Below are positions 1-8,436 of a stretch of 43,600 nt of DNA, piece by piece (within the stretch, counting starts at the first letter, position 1; every line of letters begins with the position of its first letter). Where the stretch lies: assembly GCF_020103755.1 (NCBI RefSeq), contig NZ_JAHSQD010000015.1, forward strand, positions 1-43,600, read 5' to 3'. The translations under genes were made by a program, and so were the position numbers. Origin of the DNA: Streptomyces sp. LS1784 (GTDB lineage: Bacteria > Actinomycetota > Actinomycetes > Streptomycetales > Streptomycetaceae). Below the pieces are notes generated by a model, which saw only the letters and a list, made by a program, of their open reading frames with translations, had not been told where the DNA came from and did not search any database.

Positions 1-2
1 CC

Positions 3-2222
3 GCGCCGGGTTGCACCCCGGCCGACTTCGCCGGCCGCACCGGGACCGACCTGGTCGCGTTCATCAAGAGCTCGACCCCGGAGTGCATCCGGGGCCTGTA
101 CAGCAGCGGTGGCACCGACCCGAGCATCTTCCAGCAGTCCCGGATGCTGTCCGTCGCGGGCGCCTTCAAGGACCTGGCGGCCGGCTACACCGGCGACAAC
201 TCGACCGGCATCCTCCAGCTGGCGCTCTACCTGCAGGTGGGCTACTACATCCAGTTCTACTACCCCGACGCGGCCGGCCCGTACACCGGCGAGCTCACCA
301 CCGCCGTCAGGGCCGCCCTGGACACGTTCTTCGCCGGCACTCGCTGGCACGACGTCACCGAGAGCAACGGCATCGTGCTCAGGGACGTGGTGTGGCTCAC
401 CGACAGCGCCAACGTCCAGGCCGGCTACCTGGGCGTCTACAAGCGGATACTGGACGACTACGACAACTCCTACAACGCGGTCCCGAAGATGGTCGGCGCG
501 GTCAACTCCGTTCTGCAGTTCCCGCTCTGGCGGGGCAACTCGAACCCGGACTTCGTCAAGGCGGTCGCCGCCGACCCGAGCCTCGCCCACTCCCTCGCCG
601 ACTTCGCGATCAACCACAAGGACCTGCTCAGCGGGCCCAACGCCGTCCTCGACACCAACGCGGGCAACGACCTGGCCCGGATGGCCGGGAGCGGCCCCGC
701 CGTCGAAGCAGCGGTCAAGCCGCTGGTCAGGAAGGTGCTGGACTCCGCACCGCTGCTGACGCCCGCGGCGCCGCTGTACGTGCACACGGCCGTCCAGGCC
801 GCGTACTACAACGGCGGCCAGTGCTCGTACTACGACATCTGCAACCTGCCCGCCAAGCTCACCTCGGTGGTCCTGCCGAACCAGCTGGTCTGCGACAACC
901 GCACCCTCCAGGCCCAGGCGCTGTCGGCCGACGAACTGGCCACCGTCTGCGCCAGCCTGCGCAAGCAGGACGCGTTCTTCCACAACGTGGTCAAGGACAA
1001 CGGGCCGATCCCGAACCAGTACGCCAAGAACGTCACCTTCGGGATCTTCGCCAACAAGACCGACTACACCACCTACTCGTGGGCGATCTTCGGCAACGAC
1101 ACCGACAACGGCGGCCAGACCGTCATGGACGCGTCCGACCCGAACGCGCGGGCCGCGACCGTGATGTACCAGAAGACCTGGAACAACAACGACCCCGCCC
1201 GGGTGTGGAACCTCAACCACGAGTACACCCACTACCTCGACAGCATCCACGACCTGAAGGGCAGCTACCGCACCCAGATGTCCGTCCCCGACATCTGGTG
1301 GGTCGAAGGCCTCGCCGAGTACGTCTCGCACAGCTACCGCGGCGCCACCGACACCGACGCGATGACCCAGGCCGCCAAGCACACCTACAAGCTCAGCACC
1401 CTCTTCCAGAGCACCTCCGGCAACTCGGACTCGACCCGCGTCTACCCGTGGGGCTACCTGGCCGCCCGGTACATGCTGGAGAAGCACCCGGCCGACGTCC
1501 AGGCCATGCTGGCCCGGTTCCGCGTCGGTGACTACACCGGCGGCTACGCGGTCTACAACAACCTCGGCACCTCCTACGACGCCGACTTCGACGCCTGGCT
1601 CACCGCCTGCGCCGCCGGCGCCTGCTACGCCCCCGGCCCGACCGCCCTGTTCGACACCTCGGTGAACGGCGCGACCGTCAGCGTGAACGACCGGTCCGTG
1701 CAGACCGGCCCCGGCCGGATCACCGCGTGGCACTGGACCTTCGGCGACGGCACCTCCTCGGACGAGCGCAACCCGAGCCACACCTACGCGGCGGCCGGCA
1801 GCTACACCGTGGCCCTGACCACCACCGACGACAGCGGCCGGATCGCCACCACCCCGGCCACCGTCACCGTGACCGCCGCCCCGGCCACCCTGCCGACCTG
1901 CACCGAGCAGCGCACCGACGCGATGGGCCGGAACTGCTCGCGCAGCGGCCGCGCCGCGACCGCTGGCAACCTGGACTACCTGTACGTCTACCTGCCGGCC
2001 GGAACCACCACCCTGAAGGTCACCACCTCCGGCGGCACCGGCACCGCGCACCTCTACTACAACCCGGGCACCTGGGCCTCGCCGAGCGCCTACACCGCCT
2101 CCTCCACCAACGCCGGTACCACCCAGTCCCTCACCGTCACCAACCCGACGGCCGGCTACCGCTACCTCAGCCTGTACGCCGTGACCGACTTCAGCGGCGT
2201 CACGGTCAGCACCGAGTTCTGA
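3..2222 (+). CDS. Secreted microbial collagenase (peptidase M9), 5' end outside window
   Basis: The frame is open from the first bases, so the start and signal peptide lie upstream of the window. A zinc metalloprotease motif HEYTH is at 1218-1232, followed about 30 residues later by EGLAEY, whose Glu is the expected third zinc ligand of M9 collagenases. The N-terminal half matches the M9 N-terminal activator region (Cys-rich DFAGRTGTDLVAFIK near the edge). After the catalytic part come a PKD domain (about 1650-1880, with WTFGDGTSS and YTVALTTTD) and a C-terminal PPC-type beta-sandwich (about 1900-2220). This order is typical of secreted actinobacterial collagenases that degrade extracellular protein. 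Family assignment is firm; substrate is by family knowledge. Confidence 0.93.
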   Translation, partial: APGCTPADFAGRTGTDLVAFIKSSTPECIRGLYSSGGTDPSIFQQSRMLSVAGAFKDLAAGYTGDNSTGILQLALYLQVGYYIQFYYPDAAGPYTGELTTAVRAALDTFFAGTRWHDVTESNGIVLRDVVWLTDSANVQAGYLGVYKRILDDYDNSYNAVPKMVGAVNSVLQFPLWRGNSNPDFVKAVAADPSLAHSLADFAINHKDLLSGPNAVLDTNAGNDLARMAGSGPAVEAAVKPLVRKVLDSAPLLTPAAPLYVHTAVQAAYYNGGQCSYYDICNLPAKLTSVVLPNQLVCDNRTLQAQALSADELATVCASLRKQDAFFHNVVKDNGPIPNQYAKNVTFGIFANKTDYTTYSWAIFGNDTDNGGQTVMDASDPNARAATVMYQKTWNNNDPARVWNLNHEYTHYLDSIHDLKGSYRTQMSVPDIWWVEGLAEYVSHSYRGATDTDAMTQAAKHTYKLSTLFQSTSGNSDSTRVYPWGYLAARYMLEKHPADVQAMLARFRVGDYTGGYAVYNNLGTSYDADFDAWLTACAAGACYAPGPTALFDTSVNGATVSVNDRSVQTGPGRITAWHWTFGDGTSSDERNPSHTYAAAGSYTVALTTTDDSGRIATTPATVTVTAAPATLPTCTEQRTDAMGRNCSRSGRAATAGNLDYLYVYLPAGTTTLKVTTSGGTGTAHLYYNPGTWASPSAYTASSTNAGTTQSLTVTNPTAGYRYLSLYAVTDFSGVTVSTEF

Positions 2223-2251
2223 TCCCCGACCCACCGGAGGACAGCACGGCA

Positions 2252-2285
2252 CGCGCCCGGCCGGGGTTTCCCGGCCGGGCGTCGT
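2252..2285 (+). terminator. Hairpin terminator after the collagenase
   Basis: A perfect 11-bp GC stem (2255-2265 with 2270-2280) encloses the 4-base loop GTTT, 32 bases after the collagenase stop. There is no long T tract, which is usual for Streptomyces terminators. Confidence 0.75.
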
Positions 2286-2376
2286 GCGTGGGCGGCGCCG
2301 TCCGGCGGCCGCACGTCTGCGACACGTTTGTCGAGGTCATTTGTGTTCAGTACCTCAAGCTGCCAAGGTGTCCGCC

Positions 2377-2811
2377 ATGAAGATCACGATCACCGTGGAG
2401 GATCCGACCCCCGAGGTGCTTGAGAAGCTGCTCGCCCTCGCCTCCACACCGGCCGCCGTCGTGACCGCGGTGCCCGACGACCGCTGGACCCCGGAGCGGG
2501 CCCGCTCGTACTACGACCGTCTGCCGCCCCGCGCGCAGCAGATCCTGCTCCAGGTCGTCGAGGGTCGAGGCGAGTGCGCTGCCGACGAGTTGAAGGCGAA
2601 CGGCCGGAGCCTGCGGGGCTCCACCGGTGCCTTCCGGCGCGTGCTCTCCGAGGGCAAGCGGACCGGCCTGTGGCCGGACGCCCTGCCCGTGCCGCTGGTG
2701 TCCCACATCGTCGGCGGACAGCTCAAGAAGCTGGAGATGCCCGGCTGCGGAAGCGAGCAGTATCCGCTCACGGCCTTCGGGGAGGCGTTGCGCGATCTGC
2801 TGGCCCCGTGA
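2377..2811 (+). CDS. Conserved hypothetical protein, 144 aa
   Basis: The start is the ATG at 2377, preceded by AAGGTG at 2365-2370. The product begins MKITITVEDPTPEVLEKLL, a short beta-strand/helix start, and continues with an acidic helical section (RARSYYDRLPPRAQQILLQV) and a basic middle (RSLRGSTGAFRRVLSEGKR). It has no signal peptide or membrane segment. The helix-turn-helix-like spacing in the middle part suggests a nucleic-acid or regulatory role, but I do not recognise the family and assign no function. It lies alone between the collagenase terminator and an IS110 scrap. Confidence 0.7.
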   Translation: MKITITVEDPTPEVLEKLLALASTPAAVVTAVPDDRWTPERARSYYDRLPPRAQQILLQVVEGRGECAADELKANGRSLRGSTGAFRRVLSEGKRTGLWPDALPVPLVSHIVGGQLKKLEMPGCGSEQYPLTAFGEALRDLLAP

Positions 2812-2962
2812 CCGTTGAACAGCCATCGGCCTTGCCGGCACGACCGCTGCTGCCCCTCCGGCCCTGAGCGCGGCCCTCGCCCGTGCGATCGCGGCGGTCG
2901 TAGCGGACGCGGTTCGAGCCACCGACGGACAGCATGCGCTTCGATAGGCGCACGCATGACAT

Positions 2963-3053
2963 GTGACCTGCGGAATCGACTGGGCCGAGGACCATCACGA
3001 CATCGCGGTGGTCGACGCTGACGCCCGCCTTCCGGGCAAGCTGCACCCCCGTC
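2963..3053 (+). pseudogene. IS110-family transposase N-terminal fragment
   Basis: From the GTG at 2963 the frame reads MTCGIDWAEDHHDIAVVDAD, which is the first DEDD-nuclease strand of IS110 transposases (GIDWA with the first catalytic Asp). Homology stops after about 30 residues, and the frame then runs antisense into the hydrolase gene. Only the N-terminus of a roughly 400-aa protein is left, so it cannot be active. The stretch 2812-2962 just before it holds no gene I can see. Confidence 0.7.
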
Positions 3054-3083
3054 ACGCGCGTCACTCACGGCTCCGGTTGCGCA

Positions 3084-4358
3084 TCATCGCTCGTAGACCA
3101 CCTCGGGGAAGCTCGGCGACGGGCCGTCCAGGAGATGGTCGTCGTGGCCGCGCAGCCAGCGGTCGAAGAACGACGCGACGTACGAGCGGGTGGCCGGCAC
3201 CGCGCGGTCCGGGCGGACGTCGCCGACGGCCTCGGTCAGCTTCTCCCCGCTGATCGCGCCCTGGCGGGCGAGCTGGGGCAGCAGGGACTGCGCGTCGGTG
3301 TAGGAGCCGTGGCGGGAGCCGGTGAGGGTCACGTCGGCGTGCCAGCCGGTGCTGTGCTGCCACAGGGCGTTCCAGCCGGGCTGTTGGTGGTAGCTGCCGG
3401 AGTCGGGGTCCTGGGTGCCCATGAGCAGGAAGGGCCGGGTCAGGCCGTCCTCGGCGACGCTGGGCAGGAAGACGCCGGTCCTCCCGTCCGGGCCGGGGAA
3501 GTGCAGCTGGCCGTCGAGGTTGACGCCGGCCTTGAGGCGCGGATCGTCGTGCATGGTCTGGAGGGCCGTGGAGCCGCCCCCGGAGTGGCCGACCATGCCG
3601 ATCCGGTCGAGGTCGAGGGAGGCGGCGAGGCCGGCCGGCAGCTGCTTGTCGTGTCGCAGCCCGGCGAGCTGGTCCAGGACGAAGCGGGTGTCGTCGACCC
3701 GGGTCTGCAGCATCTTGCGCAGGAGGGCGCCCATGTCGAGGCCGGGCTGGGCGAACAGCGCGGGGAGAACGGAGGTGGCGAGGTCCCCGTCGGGGAAGGC
3801 GACCTCGGAGGCGTCGTAGGTGTGGTCGACGGTGACGACGGTGTAGCCGCGCGAGGCGAGGTCCTCCACCAGGCCGGTGCCCCAGGTGCGCGGGTCGCCG
3901 AAGCCCGCCGAGTACAGCACGACGGGCCGCTTGCCGCCGGGGAGGGCGGGCGCGTCGGCGCGGGCGTGGGTGCGGATGCCTGCCCAGTCGGTGCGGCCGG
4001 GCTCGAAGACGTAGTCGCTCTGGCCGACGCTCCCGGCGCTGCCGAAGTGGTCGGCGGCAGCGGGGACCATGTACGGTGCGCGGTCGTTGCCGGTGGCGGG
4101 CCGGGTGGTCGGGTACCAGAAGCTGATCATCAGTTTGCGGTGCTGCCCGGGTTTCCAGGGGTCGTCCCGGCCGTCGTCCGTGAGCTGCAGGGACGTCGTG
4201 CCGACCGGGTACGGCCCGGTTGGCTGCGGCAGCCAGGCCCTGGCCTGCTGCTCGGTGTCCGGTTCCGGCGCCGCCACCGCGCCCGGTGCGCCGACCACGC
4301 CCAACGTCGCCGTCGCCGCCAGCAGCACCGCCGCCACGGTCCGTCCTCGCCTGTTCAT
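3084..4358 (-). CDS. Secreted PAF-acetylhydrolase-like alpha/beta hydrolase
   Basis: The product is 424 aa. It starts with an Arg-rich n-region and hydrophobic h-region (residues 1-28, ending GAVAAPEPD), a clear Sec/Tat-type signal peptide. The nucleophile elbow is GMVGHSGGGST, matching the GxSxG of the PAF-acetylhydrolase isoform II/dienelactone hydrolase-like family. The body contains FWYPTTRPATG and VVLYSAGFGDPRTWGTG, typical of secreted Streptomyces lipases of this group, and a late GSRHGSYTDA holds the likely catalytic His. The ATG at 4358 has AGGAGG 7 bases upstream. Expected role is ester or phospholipid hydrolysis outside the cell; substrate unknown. Confidence 0.9.
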   Translation of the reverse strand: MNRRGRTVAAVLLAATATLGVVGAPGAVAAPEPDTEQQARAWLPQPTGPYPVGTTSLQLTDDGRDDPWKPGQHRKLMISFWYPTTRPATGNDRAPYMVPAAADHFGSAGSVGQSDYVFEPGRTDWAGIRTHARADAPALPGGKRPVVLYSAGFGDPRTWGTGLVEDLASRGYTVVTVDHTYDASEVAFPDGDLATSVLPALFAQPGLDMGALLRKMLQTRVDDTRFVLDQLAGLRHDKQLPAGLAASLDLDRIGMVGHSGGGSTALQTMHDDPRLKAGVNLDGQLHFPGPDGRTGVFLPSVAEDGLTRPFLLMGTQDPDSGSYHQQPGWNALWQHSTGWHADVTLTGSRHGSYTDAQSLLPQLARQGAISGEKLTEAVGDVRPDRAVPATRSYVASFFDRWLRGHDDHLLDGPSPSFPEVVYER

Positions 4359-4429
4359 CGCCGTTCCTCCTCGTTCGGTTCCGTCTTCGTTCCCAACAGG
4401 GGCGACGGTAGGGGCGAGAAGGGGCGGAA

Positions 4430-4478
4430 ACCGTCATACCGGGGTGTCAAGTCCTCTGTGGTACCCCGGTATGACGGT
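4430..4478. repeat. Perfect 16-bp inverted repeat (terminator or operator)
   Basis: Arms 4430-4445 and 4463-4478 are exact complements around a 17-base spacer. The repeat covers the stop codon of the TetR gene and lies about 70 bases upstream of the hydrolase start, both on the minus strand. It could terminate the TetR transcript or act as an operator for the hydrolase gene. The long spacer and the position of the arms do not decide between these. Confidence 0.6.
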
Positions 4479-5136
4479 GTCCGGCGCTACAGGTACAGGG
4501 TGCGCATGAGGCGTCCTCTTGGCCGGGATCGGGTTCGTCGTGGATGGTCAATGCTCCGGCGAGGTCGAGGTCGGCGACGGTGCCGTGCGCCCCGGCGCGG
4601 ACGAGCAGCACGGCGCCGAGCGCGGTGCTCCAGAACGTCCTGGCCTCCACGTCGAGTGGTCGACGGGCCGTCCAGCCGCGGCTGTCGATGAGCTGGCTCA
4701 CGAAGCGCTCGGATTGCCGGAACAGCAACTGGAGGTGCCGGTCGACCACGGGGGCGAGTTCGGGCTTGGAGATCCCGGCGGCGAGCGCTCGCGTGACTGA
4801 CGGGAGCGAGGGCATGGCCAGTACGGCGCGAGCGATGTTGCGCCGGAATGTCGCTGCATCGGGGGCTTGGCGACCGATGCGCTCGATCCGTCGGGCGTCG
4901 TGCAGCAGGCCGAGGAAGGCGGCGTGCACGAGCAGTGAGTCCTTGGAGCCGAAGTGGTAGGTGACCTGATTGGGGAAGGCGCCTGCCGCGTTCGCGATCT
5001 CCGCGACGCTCATCTCGGCGCCGGGCCGCTCCTTGCAGAGCCGTGCAGTTGCCTCGATCAGTCGGCGCCTCGTCGCGCGACCGCGGTCACGCGAACGGGC
5101 CGGCGTTGATCGGGCTTCGGTTCGCTTCTTCTCCAC
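4447..5136 (-). CDS. TetR-family transcriptional regulator
   Basis: The N-terminal TetR helix-turn-helix is seen at about residues 20-65 (RRRLIEATARLCKE, then MSVAEIANAAGAFPNQVTYH and FGSKDSLLVHA). The remaining ~140 residues are the helical ligand/dimer domain. I chose GTG at 5136; a TTG at 5142 would add two residues. Neither has a ribosome binding site, and the start is only 8 bases from a palindromic operator (5144-5158), so a leaderless, self-repressed transcript is plausible. It is divergent from the ketoacyl synthase gene at 5202 and probably controls it. The C-terminal tail is Cys-rich and may be poorly conserved. Confidence 0.9.
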   Translation of the reverse strand: MEKKRTEARSTPARSRDRGRATRRRLIEATARLCKERPGAEMSVAEIANAAGAFPNQVTYHFGSKDSLLVHAAFLGLLHDARRIERIGRQAPDAATFRRNIARAVLAMPSLPSVTRALAAGISKPELAPVVDRHLQLLFRQSERFVSQLIDSRGWTARRPLDVEARTFWSTALGAVLLVRAGAHGTVADLDLAGALTIHDEPDPGQEDASCAPCTCSAGHRHTGVPQRT

Positions 5137-5143
5137 ACCCAAA

Positions 5144-5158
5144 TTGTATGTGATACAA
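5144..5158. promoter_or_regulatory. Palindromic operator 1 of the TetR/ketoacyl synthase pair
   Basis: TTGTAT and ATACAA form perfect 6-bp arms around GTG. The site abuts the regulator start and shares its core with the second site 28 bp away (centre to centre), as expected for TetR binding on the same region. Confidence 0.7.
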
Positions 5159-5170
5159 CAGGGCTGTTGG

Positions 5171-5187
5171 CTTGTATCGCATACAAG
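5171..5187. promoter_or_regulatory. Palindromic operator 2 of the TetR/ketoacyl synthase pair
   Basis: CTTGTAT and ATACAAG form perfect 7-bp arms around CGC. The core TTGTAT-N3-ATACAA is the same as in operator 1. It ends 14 bases before the synthase start codon, so binding here would block initiation of that gene. Confidence 0.7.
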
Positions 5188-5201
5188 AAAGGTTGAGGGG
5201 C

Positions 5202-6464
5202 ATGCACCGGACTGAAGTCGTCGTGACCGGACTCGGCGCGATCACACCTCTCGGGGCAGACGTGGCGTCCACCTGGGAGGCCCTGCTTGCCGGCGAGTCG
5301 GGCATCCGCGGGGGCGTCCTGCGCGGCCACGAGGACGTCGGCCTTCCCGACACCGTTGCTGGGGCGATGGCGATCGACCCCGCCGAGTTGCTGCCGCCGG
5401 TACAGGCCAGGCGGCTCGACCGCTCGCAGCAGGCGGCCTTCATCGCGGCGGCCGAAGCCTGGGCCGATGCCGGCGCCCCAGAGGTGGACCCGGACCGACT
5501 CGCCTCGGCGATCGGCACGGGCATCGGCGGCATAGGGACGCTGCTGAAGGAGGACGACGTACTGGAAGCGGCCGGGACCCGGCGCGTCTCGCCACGCACG
5601 GTCCCGATGCTCATGCCCAATGCGGCGGCGGCGCTGATCAGCATCGAATACGGCGCACGGGCCGGGGTCTACACGCCCGTCTCGGCGTGCTCCTCCGGTG
5701 CCGAGGCGATCGCCCTGGGGGCCAGGCTGATCCGTGCCGGCGAGGCGGACGTGGTCATCGCGGGCGGGACCGAGGCCGCAACCACCCCGATCACCGTCGC
5801 TGGCTTCGCCCAGGCACAGGCACTGTCGAGGCACACCGCCGAACCCGCCTCGGCGTCACGGCCGTTCGCCGCGGACCGCAGTGGATTCGTCCTCAGCGAA
5901 GGCGCCGCTGTCATGGTGCTCGAAAGCGCCGAGCATGCCAGGGCCCGAGGCGCGCGCGTCCACGCGGTGCTCGCGGGCGCCGGCATCGCCGCCGACGCCC
6001 ACCACATCACGGCGCCCGCTCCCGACGGTTCCGGTCAGATCTCCGCCATGCGGAAGGCCCTCGCGCAAGCCGGTTTGGCTCCCGAGCAGATCAGTCACAT
6101 CAACGCCCACGCCACCGGAACTCCGGTCGGCGACGTCGCCGAGGCACGCGCGATCAGGGAGGTCTTCGGCCACGCCACCGTGACGGCCCCCAAGGCCGCG
6201 CTCGGTCATCTCTTCGGCGCCGCCGGCGCGATCGAAGCACTCATCGCCGTCCTCAGTGTGGAGCACGGCGTCATCCCGCCGACCCGTAACCTCACCGCCG
6301 CCGGCATCGGTCCCGACATCGATCTCGATGTCGTCGCAGAGCGACGAGACGTCCCCCAGGAGGCCGTGCTCAGCAACTCCTTCGGCTTCGGTGGGCAAAA
6401 CGTCTCACTCATCGTCACCGGCTCACGGCACCACGCGTCCCGTACAGCCCCGACCACACCATGA
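5202..6464 (+). CDS. Beta-ketoacyl-ACP synthase II (FabF/KAS-II type)
   Basis: The product is 420 aa, the normal size for FabF. It has the thiolase-fold start VVVTGLGAITPLG and the catalytic Cys163 in VSACSSGAEA, His303 in INAHATGTP, Lys331 and His336 in KAALGHLFGAAG, plus the C-terminal SNSFGFGGQN. All catalytic residues are present, so it should condense acyl-ACP with malonyl-ACP in the cytosol. ATG 5202 is chosen because purine-rich GAAAGG/GAGGGG precede it. It stands alone, with no acyl carrier protein, malonyltransferase or fab neighbours, and is likely controlled by the divergent TetR through two palindromes. A special role, such as a spare or inhibitor-tolerant synthase, is only a guess. 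Confidence 0.93.
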   Translation: MHRTEVVVTGLGAITPLGADVASTWEALLAGESGIRGGVLRGHEDVGLPDTVAGAMAIDPAELLPPVQARRLDRSQQAAFIAAAEAWADAGAPEVDPDRLASAIGTGIGGIGTLLKEDDVLEAAGTRRVSPRTVPMLMPNAAAALISIEYGARAGVYTPVSACSSGAEAIALGARLIRAGEADVVIAGGTEAATTPITVAGFAQAQALSRHTAEPASASRPFAADRSGFVLSEGAAVMVLESAEHARARGARVHAVLAGAGIAADAHHITAPAPDGSGQISAMRKALAQAGLAPEQISHINAHATGTPVGDVAEARAIREVFGHATVTAPKAALGHLFGAAGAIEALIAVLSVEHGVIPPTRNLTAAGIGPDIDLDVVAERRDVPQEAVLSNSFGFGGQNVSLIVTGSRHHASRTAPTTP

Positions 6465-6767
6465 CCCACGCGAACGCGCCGTCGTCCGTGCAGGGCCGCC
6501 GCCGATAGCCCGCGGCTCCCGCCCGGCGCTGGACCGGTTTCACGCCGTGGTCGGCCCATGGGGGCCGGCTTGTCCGGCGCCGCCGTTCGGCCTCCGGCCC
6601 GCATGACACCGGCCCTGCGGAAGGCGCGCGGTCCCCGAGACCCGGTCCGGACCGGACCGGACACGCCCCGACGAGACCGCGCTCCCACGGCCGATCAGGC
6701 GGTCGTCAAGGACAACTGGTCCGCGACGACCGCCCCGTCGTGCAGTCGTGGTCGCGTCCTCCTCCGA
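6465..6767. other. Intergenic stretch without a recognisable gene
   Basis: This 300-base region lies between the convergent synthase and phosphoribosyltransferase genes. It holds only frames that look like shadows and a short CCGGACCGG-type repeat near 6645. I see no terminator with a strong stem. Confidence 0.5.
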
Positions 6768-7265
6768 TCAGGCGTCGAGCACCTGGCCGTCGCGCCTGAC
6801 GACCGGCCCTTCCGTCGACCACGGGAACTCGATCCAGTCGTCGGTCCTCTTCCACACGTACTCGCACTTCACCAGGGAGTGCGACTTCTCGTAGATGACG
6901 GCGGACCGGACCTCGGCGACGTGGTCGAGGCAGAAGTCGTGCACGAGCCTCAGTGTCTTGCCCGTGTCGGCGACATCGTCGGCGATCAGGACCTTCTTGT
7001 CGGTGAAGTCGATCGCGGCGGGCACAGGCGCCAGCATGACGGGCATTTCGAGAGTGGTGCCCACGCCCGTGTAGAACTCGACATTCACCAGGTGGATGTT
7101 CTTGCAGTCCAGCGCATACGCCAGACCGCCCGCTACGAACACCCCGCCGCGGGCGATGCTCAGGACGAGGTCGGGCTCGTAGCCATCGTCGGCGATCGTC
7201 TGCGCGAGTTCGCGCACCGCCCGTCCGAAGGTCTGGTAATCCAGGGTCTCGCGCACATCAGTCAC
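6768..7265 (-). CDS. Phosphoribosyltransferase (hypoxanthine/xanthine type)
   Basis: The product is 165 aa with the PRTase fold: LVLSIARGGVFVAGGLAYAL (first loop) and the PRPP-binding motif VLIADDVADTGKTL at about residues 92-105. It should transfer phosphoribosyl from PRPP to a purine base or related acceptor in the cytosol. The start is GTG 7265, preceded by AAGGAC about 10 bases upstream; an in-frame extension to 7463 is not supported by composition or homology. The exact base is not decided by sequence: the family includes xanthine-guanine enzymes and others of unknown substrate. Confidence 0.88.
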   Translation of the reverse strand: MTDVRETLDYQTFGRAVRELAQTIADDGYEPDLVLSIARGGVFVAGGLAYALDCKNIHLVNVEFYTGVGTTLEMPVMLAPVPAAIDFTDKKVLIADDVADTGKTLRLVHDFCLDHVAEVRSAVIYEKSHSLVKCEYVWKRTDDWIEFPWSTEGPVVRRDGQVLDA

Positions 7266-7540
7266 GGCGATCAGTGTCCTTGGCCGCCGGCCAGGCAGCG
7301 AGCACCGGCACGCTGAGGAACGCAAGTGTGGCGTTTCACACCTTGGCCGCACGCTCCGGGCCGGGGCCGTGCCCCCGTAGGCCCGTCTGCGGATCCGACG
7401 GGAGCGTGAAGGCTGCCTTGTAGTCGGGGGACAGACACGTTCAGCACCGTCGAGCGGCGACACGCAAGAGTCGCAGTCATCGGTGGTGTCGCCGTGACCG
7501 GCCTACGGCCTCTCTTGCGGATCTTGTCGGATCGCGCCGG
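7266..7540. other. Intergenic stretch without a recognisable gene
   Basis: The region lies between the divergent phosphoribosyltransferase start and an NTPase remnant. I see only the ribosome binding site of the former and no credible coding frame. Confidence 0.4.
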
Positions 7541-7830
7541 ACGCCGGACCAGGGCTGGTTGCTGAAGTCGCCGAGCCGCATGCTGAACGCCCGTCACGGG
7601 GTGGTGGAGTTCACCGGCCGCGAGGCGGACTCGGCCGCGCTGGACCAGTGGCGCGACAGCCGTCCGCGGCTGGCAGCGCGCTGGTTGTACGGGCCGGGCG
7701 GACAGGGCAAGACCCGGCTCGCGGCCCGGTTCGCCGCCCGTTCCACCGAACGAGGCTGGGCGGTGGTCACGGCGACGCACGGGCCGGGTGGCGTCCTGCC
7801 GCCGCCGGGCAGTCAGGATCTGCGGTTGCA
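7541..7830 (+). pseudogene. Remnant of a large P-loop NTPase (N-terminal fragment)
   Basis: The frame shows GREADSAALDQWRD followed by the Walker A loop GPGGQGKT and then LPPPGSQDL. This order matches large Streptomyces ATP-binding/TPR proteins, where the Walker B strand comes shortly afterwards. Here the homology stops at about 7830 and no Walker B or repeat region follows, so only about 95 codons of a much larger gene survive. There is no good start either. The stretch from 7830 to 8121 has no recognisable coding content and should contain the promoter of the following operon. Confidence 0.6.
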
Positions 7831-8121
7831 CGGGAATTCGTGCAGCGAGAGCTGGACGTTGTGGCAGTTGGATCCGCTGCCCGCGACCTCACCCAGGGTT
7901 GGCGAGGTTCACTCCTTTCTCCCCTGTCCCGGGCAGTCGTTCCTCTCCGAGGTCATGCAGGAACTCGGCGCCTCCAGTCGCTTCGAGGCGGGCGTCCGCG
8001 CCGCCAAGCTCGGCCGGCTGGACTGCCCCCGCAACCGACACCCCTTCCGCAGCGTCTATGCTCGTCGACCGTGCTCGTTCGATCACGGCGAGCCATGGAG
8101 CTTCTTGGGGGAGAGCAGCCG

Positions 8122-8436
8122 ATGTCCGAATCGGTGGGATACACCGTCCAGCCCGACGCGCTGGACCACGTGACCACGGGACTCAACAACGTCGCAACCG
8201 ACCTGGCCTCGGCCAACCAGGCCTACACCGCGCAGAAGCCCTACCAGTCCGCCGACTTCGGCGAGTTCGGTGTGGACCAGGCGTGGGCGGGCTTCGACAC
8301 CAACTGGAGCCAGGAACTGCACGTCACCCAGCGCGCCGTGGCGCAACTGGTTCAGAAGATGTCGGCCACCAGCGCCAACTACCGCGCCGCGGAAACAACG
8401 GCCGCCGCATCGCTGACCCCGGCGCAGACCCGATGA
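8122..8436 (+). CDS. EspC/WXG100-like small protein, type VII secretion partner
   Basis: The product is 104 aa, mostly helical and without signal peptide. It begins MSESVGYTVQPDALDHVTTG, resembling the VQP-x-L start of the EspC family, and has AWAGFDTNWSQEL in the middle, a WxG-like turn between two predicted helices. The ATG at 8122 follows GGGGGAGAG. Its stop overlaps the start of the protease gene by four bases (ATGA at 8433), so the two are translated together. Small ESX-type proteins commonly pair with the helical N-terminus of a larger effector for export, and I infer that role here. No secretion ATPase (EccC) lies in the window. Confidence 0.75.
   Translation: MSESVGYTVQPDALDHVTTGLNNVATDLASANQAYTAQKPYQSADFGEFGVDQAWAGFDTNWSQELHVTQRAVAQLVQKMSATSANYRAAETTAAASLTPAQTR

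Noticed and set aside
2812..3060. Complete IS110 element
   Set aside because: Only about 30 codons of the transposase start remain and the hydrolase gene follows at once.
7266..7463. N-terminal extension of the phosphoribosyltransferase to 7463
   Set aside because: The extra 66 residues are Arg/Pro-rich and non-conserved; GTG 7265 has its own ribosome binding site.
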